Shown: in pieces, positions 59,934 to 64,000 of the stretch | How the letters are laid out: each line of letters starts with the position of its first letter | Position numbering within the stretch: the stretch's first letter is position 1 | Translations under genes and position numbers: made by a program | The notes under the pieces: model-generated | Databases searched by the model: none | Told to the model about the DNA's origin: nothing | The model's input: the letters and a program-made list of their open reading frames with translations, nothing else | NCBI GenBank assembly: GCA_965215315.1 | Contig: CBDCDB010000004.1 | Coordinates: 101,494-165,493 of the forward strand | DNA: 64,000 nucleotides | From: Truepera sp965215315 | GTDB taxonomy: Bacteria; Deinococcota; Deinococci; Deinococcales; Trueperaceae | Direction of reading: 5' to 3'

Positions 59934-60461
59934 GTTGAGCAAACCGTCAAAGAACTGGGCCGCCTCGATATTCTAGTCAATAATGCTGCCTTTCAAATGG
60001 CGCGGGAGGACATCAACGACATTCCAGATGACGAACTAGATTTTACGTTCCGCACCAATATTTACGCCATGTTTTTCCTTTGCACAGCTGCTATCCCGCA
60101 CCTGGAAGCGGGTAGCTCTATCATCAATACCTCATCAGTTCAGGCCTATCAGCCGAGCGCAAATCTCTTAGCTTACGCTGCTACGAAAGGGGCTATTGTT
60201 ACCTTTACGAAAGGTCTAGCTCAGATGTTAGGGGAGCGAGGTATTCGGGTCAATAGTGTTGCGCCCGGGCCAGTCTGGACCCCCCTCACTCCGGCAACAA
60301 TGCCACCGGAGCAAGTGGAAAACTTTGGCAAGCAGGTGCCGCTCCAACGACCCGCGCAACCAGCAGAATTAGCTCCGCCATTTGTGATGCTAGCGTTGCA
60401 AGATGGGAGCTACATTACGGCTGCGGTCATTCCAGTGACCGGCGGAAATCCGACCATGTAA
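59934..60461 (+). pseudogene. Short-chain dehydrogenase/reductase, N-terminally truncated by IS630
   Basis: The frame begins at the IS border: VEQTVKELGRLDILVNNAAF, with NNAA structural motif, then active-site S-Y-K region NTSSVQAYQPSANLLAYAAT (Ser and Tyr/Lys in YAATK), RGIRVNSVAPGPVWTPL and a normal C-terminus (YITAAVIPVTGG). The nucleotide-binding TGxxxGIG half is absent, so it cannot work as a dehydrogenase. ATG 59997 is a chance start within the fold. Confidence 0.85.
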
Positions 60462-60500
60462 ACTGCGTTTGACAGGCGCGTCTTAGGTCGCCTCTTTCTA

Positions 60501-61384
60501 GAGGGTGTTTTGGAATAGGTTCACCGGTTTCTCCAGGGTGTGTGGTTAGTTTGAGCAAGGCGCTTGGTGATAAAGTCGCGACTTGCGAGATAGATAAAGG
60601 CTTCGCTCGAGGCGGGGAGGGTTTCATAATCTTTGCTGAGCCTGCGGTAGTTTCCTAACCAAGCAAACGTGCGCTCCACAACCCAGCGCCTGGCTTGTAG
60701 GCCAAAGCCTTTCTTAACACGACGAGCGACGATTTCAAGCACGATACCGAAACACAAAAGGATACGGTTGCTGAAAGCAGTGCCCTTATAACCCCGGTCG
60801 AGCCACAAATGCTACAACCTCGGTACATGAGGTTTGCTGTGGTTTAAGAGTAGTGACAGCCCTTTGCGTTCAGGTACATTCGCGCTCGTCACCAACACAC
60901 TCAGCACCAGCCCGAGGGTATCCACCAGCAGATGCCTTTTCTTGCCGTTAACGCTCTTGGCTCCGTCAAAGCCGTTACCGTGCAAGCTTCCTGCTTTGAC
61001 CGATTGGCTATCAGCACAACCGGCGCTCGGTTCTTCGTTACGCTCAAGCCTTTTCCTTAACGCACGCCGCAAGTGCTTGTTGAGCTTGCGCCACAGCCCC
61101 ACCGCTCGCCACTTCGCAAAGTGGTAGTACACGCTTTGCCACGCGGGGAAAGTCGCCTGGTAAGTCTCGCTAGGTGCAGCCGTTTCTCAGCACATAGCGC
61201 ATAGCATCAAGCAGTACTCTGAGTTCATAACCCGTCTTGCGCCCTCTTCTTGGTTCAGGCAGCAACTTGAGTGAGTAGGGCTCGAGCACCTTCCATTCAG
61301 CGTCTTTTAAGTCCGTTGTATACTGCTTTCGCTTGACCATTCACCCCTACCTAAACATAGGTGGGGGATTTCCCAAACACCCTC
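60501..61384 (-). mobile_element. IS5-family insertion sequence
   Basis: 884 bp, ends GAGGGTGTTTTGG and, reversed from the right, GAGGGTGTTTGGG, with TA at both borders (60499-60500, 61385-61386). Fits the IS427 group size. Transposase inside is broken. Confidence 0.8.
60521..61340 (-). pseudogene. IS5-family transposase with amber codon and frameshift
   Basis: From ATG 61340: VKRKQYTTDLKDAEWKVLEP, RKTGYELRVLLDAMRYVLRN, then TAG (61170-61172) where Trp is expected (GCxWRDLPGDFP). It continues YYHFAKWRAVGLWRKLNKHL, AGCADSQSVKAGSLHGNGFD and HLLVDTLGLVLSV to a stop at 60812. The C-terminus follows in another frame: MWLDRGYKGTAFSN, ARRWVVERTFAWLGNYRRL. Catalytic residues (D of CADSQSV, D of WLDRGY, E of VVERTF) are all present, but two lesions break the gene. 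Confidence 0.8.
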
Positions 61385-61584
61385 TAATCTCTTGGAGACG
61401 CACGTAATGAGCCGTTAATGGCGTGCCTGCAAGTTTAAGACCTAGAAGTTGAGTAAGGTCAGCGGTGTCATAGCTCGTCTGGACTTGAGTAAGAGGAAAC
61501 GAGCGGCTACTGTAAGAACACCAAGTTCCAGGAGGAGTTGTAGGTAAGAAAAGGCAGTGCGATATCGAGTTCAAGATCGACGCA

Positions 61585-62265
61585 GCGAGGTTGGTAGCGG
61601 ATCAAGGTTACAACGTTCCTGAAGCGAGCGTTTAGGCGTGCCGTCGGGAAACATCGTCAGGTGGGCAAGGCACTTCCTGCGGTCGTCGTCAGGGCAAACT
61701 GGTGCTAGGCGCAGCCGACTAAGCAGGAAGCTGAACTCAAACGACTCAAGACGCAGGTCAAATAGCTCGAGCCAGAGAATGACATCTTGAAAAAGGCGAA
61801 CACCTACGAAGCTTCGAGCCCGAAGTGAAGTTCGGGTTTATCGCCGACCAGCGCCTTTTTTACCCGCTTGTCCTGCTGTGTCGGGTGATGAGGGTGTCGC
61901 GAAGTGAATTCTTCGATTACTTGGCCCGGAGAGATAAGAAACCCTCAAAGCGTGAGCAGGACAGCGTCACACTACGCAACCAGATCACCGATATTTTTGA
62001 AGCGAGCGGTAAGCGCTATGGGAGTCCACGCATCTACCTAGAACGGGCAAAGCCCGCCCCGTTGGGGCTAGTTCGCTCCATAGCGGTCTCAACTATTGGT
62101 GTCCGTTTAACCCCTACCAATTCCAGGTTAACCCTGGAGCACTCTTCGGTCGGAGCTGTCCTTGCCGTTCGTCCGGAGAACAAAGCGGTTATAGAGCGTC
62201 TTGTACGGGCCGGGCCATATGCACGTAGCGCGTCTTTCCACTGCAGACCGTTACGAAGAACCTAA
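61585..62265 (+). pseudogene. Decayed IS3-family orfA/orfB with the double-hairpin repeat
   Basis: OrfA remnant around 61570-61800: EFKIDAARLVADQGYNVPEA, then after stops AELKRLKTQVK, TAG (61763-61765), LEPENDILKKA. OrfB starts at 61825 with MKFGFIADQRLFYPLVLLCR, VMRVSRSEFFDYLARRDKKP, EASGKRYGSPRIY, where repeat copy II is inserted. Beyond it the similarity to OrfB is patchy (ERLVRAGPYARSASFHCRPL). The catalytic domain is gone. Confidence 0.75.
62039..62074 (+). repeat. Double-hairpin repeat, copy II (in IS3 orfB)
   Basis: 36 nt, sense to orfB. Hairpin one as in the other copies; hairpin two is GCCCC-GTT-GGGGC, i.e. one G-C pair of the stem is flipped to C-G compared with GGCCC-GTT-GGGCC. 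Two changes that keep pairing indicate that the folded form matters. Confidence 0.85.
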
Positions 62266-62817
62266 TTGATGCCACTCACCACAAGGTGGTCATCTACCCG
62301 TGCAAGCTTATGTGAACGTGGAAAATAAGGCTTGATGCGCTCGAGCTGCAGTGTCAGTAAGAAAGGTGTGCTTAGGGCAGTCCCTCCTACCATAGAATGT
62401 ACGGGCAGTCTCTCTGAAGCTGATTAATGAGTCCTGAGCTTAGGTAGCGTCATCCTTCAGAGACATCCGACCGGATACGAAAACAGCGTAGAGCAAAGGC
62501 AAAACCGTGCGCCCCAAAAGTTTTCTGGAGCGTTTCATCATCTGGTGAGCCGGATCTATCGGTGTCGTGCCACCTTTTCGCGTCTGCGCCAAGTCTGGGC
62601 CGCCACCCGCCGCTACTATGACGCGTGGAGGAGGCGCAATGGTTGAACGCCAAGTTCAGTTGCTGAGCGAGAACTTGCTGCTTGAGACGTGGGAAGTGGT
62701 CGCCGTGCCGCACCTAGGGACGATCTTGCCATCAGGACCGAGGTTTATGTTGTGGCGGTCCTGCTGTCTAAACCCGTCGGCAGCGAGGCCGTCATATATG
62801 TCGCCAAGCTGGCTCAG
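62266..62817. other. Gap of mixed remnants
   Basis: About 550 bp. No continuous gene; several short frames without ribosome sites. Around 62635-62700 (ATGGTTGAACGCCAAGTTCA and on) codon-like composition hints at a former gene in shifted frames that I cannot name. Confidence 0.35.
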
Positions 62818-63306
62818 ATGAAAAACTCAGTGTTGCGTGGTCTCGGGGCTGGCCTAGCGGGCGTCGCAGCCGTGACTGCAGTTGAAAAGTTTGAACAAGC
62901 GTTAACCCAGCGGCCTAACTCCTACGTTCCAGCCCGTACCCTCGAGCGGCTCCTGAGGTTGCCACGTCGCCCTGACAGAGAGCGACTATGGCTAAACTGG
63001 ACGATGCACTGGGGCCAGGAAATCATCCTTAGACCGGTACGTGTGTTGATGGCAGAGCACGGCCTGCGTGGTCCAGTCGGGTCTTTTATATTCTTGAACT
63101 TGCGCTTGTTGAACGATCAATCTTTAGAAAATGCCACTGGCGTCGGCGCGCCGCCCTAGACTTGGCCGACTGACGAGCAGGCCGTCGACCTGCTGCATAA
63201 GGCGGTGTACGCGTTTACGACCGGGGTAGTGGCGGATTCGTTCGTACCCCGCCCGCCGCAAGCGCCAACACCGCGTATGGGGTGGAAACCGAGCTATAGG
63301 CCCTGA
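62818..63306 (+). pseudogene. Conserved hypothetical membrane-associated protein with in-frame amber
   Basis: From ATG 62818: KNSVLRGLGAGLAGVAAVTA with VEKFEQALTQRPNSYVPART, LERLLRLPRRPDRERLWLNW, FIFLNLRLLNDQSLENATGV, GAPP, then TAG (63157-63159), then TWPTDEQAVDLLHKAVYAFT and TGVVADSFVPRP to TGA 63304. I recall the block ATGVGAPPWTWP as conserved in related proteins, so TAG replaces Trp. A Gly/Ala-rich N-terminal helix may insert in the membrane. No ribosome site is evident. Confidence 0.65.
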
Positions 63307-63537
63307 AGAGGTAAAAAGCGTTGTGATCATAAAAATTACCGCTCTTGGGATAGCGTAAACTTACCTCCTGACTACGCGGGTTTAATCCTTAGAAAGGTTT
63401 CGAAATCTGCTCTATCACTGGTGTCCGCTAAACTTTGTTTGAACTTGGCGGCAAGGTAACCAGTGAGTTATAAAGGTGGATAGATAACTTTTACGTAACT
63501 CACCTTACGCACCGTTAACAAGAAATAGTTTTTGTGT

Positions 63538-63600
63538 ATGAACCAAAAGCTGCTAGAGCTTTACAGTGACTACTTGTTAAGTCAGAGTTGCAGTGGATAG
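63538..63600 (+). pseudogene. N-terminal scrap of an IS701/IS4-like transposase
   Basis: ATG 63538 opens MNQKLLELYSDYLLSQ, matching the start of a widespread DDE transposase (M-x-x-K-L-x-E-L-Y-S-D-Y-L-x-S-S-F-G-Q). After 15 residues it diverges and stops at TAG 63598. Only a terminal piece is present. Confidence 0.55.
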
Positions 63601-64000
63601 AACACCCGCCTAGGAGGTCCTGTCAACTTATTTCAGATGGAGCGATGGCGAGATATAAAAGTACGTTCTAGTTGCTGCTGTCTTAGGCCTGTTAGGGCAA
63701 AGTAACCACAACAACTCAGCCCATAAACCAAAGCTGCGAGTCTGGTTGTGGCGGCGCAGGTGAGCGCGAACACTTGTGCGGGTAGGGCGGAAAAGCTTGC
63801 CGACTTTGGCACAGGCAAAGAAAATTCTTTGAGTGCAAGGAGTTGCCCCAGATCCCCTTTACTGGCGTTCTTGTTCACGAGTAGGACAGTGACTCTGCTC
63901 AGTCAGATTACTCTGGTGCTCGGCTGCCGAGACAGTGACGTGTTCACTCGCGCCTAGCTCAGGTAAGTCCCTGAGTGCCGCGCCGCAGCTTCTAAGCCCG
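63601..64000. other. Window end, no gene recognised
   Basis: 400 bp. An 81-codon frame on the minus strand (63878-63633) lacks a ribosome site and recognisable motif. Nothing else was seen. Confidence 0.4.

Noticed and set aside
23512..62074. Double-hairpin repeat as an integron attC site
   Set aside because: GTTGGGC matches one core site, but the matching RYYYAAC core at the other end is missing and there is no integron integrase or cassette array.
2184..63159. TAG as a sense codon (pyrrolysine or reassigned amber)
   Set aside because: Several intact genes (binding protein at 20848, primase at 24913) end in TAG, no pyl genes are seen, and expected residues at the breaks are a mix of Gln and Trp.
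63633..63878. 81-codon minus-strand frame at the window end
   Set aside because: No ribosome site, no recognisable motif and an overlapping + frame of equal quality.

Overview
The window looks like part of a plasmid or secondary chromosome of a bacterium, probably in the Deinococcota (a Deinococcus- or Truepera-like lineage). It carries a Rep_3-type initiator with an iteron origin, parA/parB, a plasmid-style primase operon, two kinds of toxin-antitoxin pair and a tyrosine recombinase. Several genes have a TANNNT box exactly 6 nt before the start codon, the leaderless promoter layout common in that phylum. The phylum is an inference; no rRNA or tRNA gene was seen to confirm it. The hexamer CTCGAG is strikingly frequent (about 90 by eye).

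Layout. 1-2.6 kb: end of a catabolic cluster (HpcH/HpaI aldolase, LacI regulator, broken HpsN/HisD-type dehydrogenase) cut by an IS3 element. 3.9-4.6 kb: decayed IS630. 5-9.6 kb: replication and partition (rep, iterons, parA, parB). 10-14.7 kb: IS elements with gene remnants between them. 15-22.3 kb: a secreted NPCBM/sugar dehydrogenase lipoprotein, a second IS3 copy inside a RES gene, and a carbohydrate ABC importer operon without an ATPase gene. 22.5-24.2 kb: nested IS elements. 24.3-27.2 kb: primase operon divergent from an Xre/RES toxin-antitoxin pair. 27.6-29.9 kb: cis-prenyltransferase, unknown protein and UbiA-type phosphoribosyltransferase. 30-34.4 kb: a lipoprotein/membrane/Xre cluster disrupted at its first start codon by an IS630. 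34.6-37.2 kb: alpha/beta hydrolase, broken RidA and a YdeI-like protein, divergent from a WYL regulator. 39.6-47.7 kb: PAS/LuxR regulator divergent from a nine-gene envelope-stress cluster (two YsnF-type proteins, a DUF2382 protein, membrane proteins). 49.5-52.7 kb: LuxR-type protein and two peptidoglycan hydrolase lipoproteins. 53-55.7 kb: IS21. 56.4-58.1 kb: recombinase-vapC-vapB operon. 58.3-64 kb: mostly IS elements and gene remnants.

Most unusual signals. (1) A 36-37 nt double-hairpin repeat occurs four times (23512, 54045, 55367, 62039), every time inside a transposase gene, always in the same orientation as that gene, with a compensatory stem change in one copy. (2) Nine otherwise open frames are broken by TAG, and four of these TAGs are exactly what deamination of a methylated CCWGG site would give. 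(3) CTCGAG is over-represented. (4) Several insertion events can be read to the base: IS630 copies with TA duplications, an IS3 copy with an AAA duplication inside a RES gene, and an IS630 that separates a Shine-Dalgarno sequence from its start codon.

No CRISPR array, tRNA or rRNA was found. Coding calls rest on reading the translated frames; family names come from recalled motifs, not searches.
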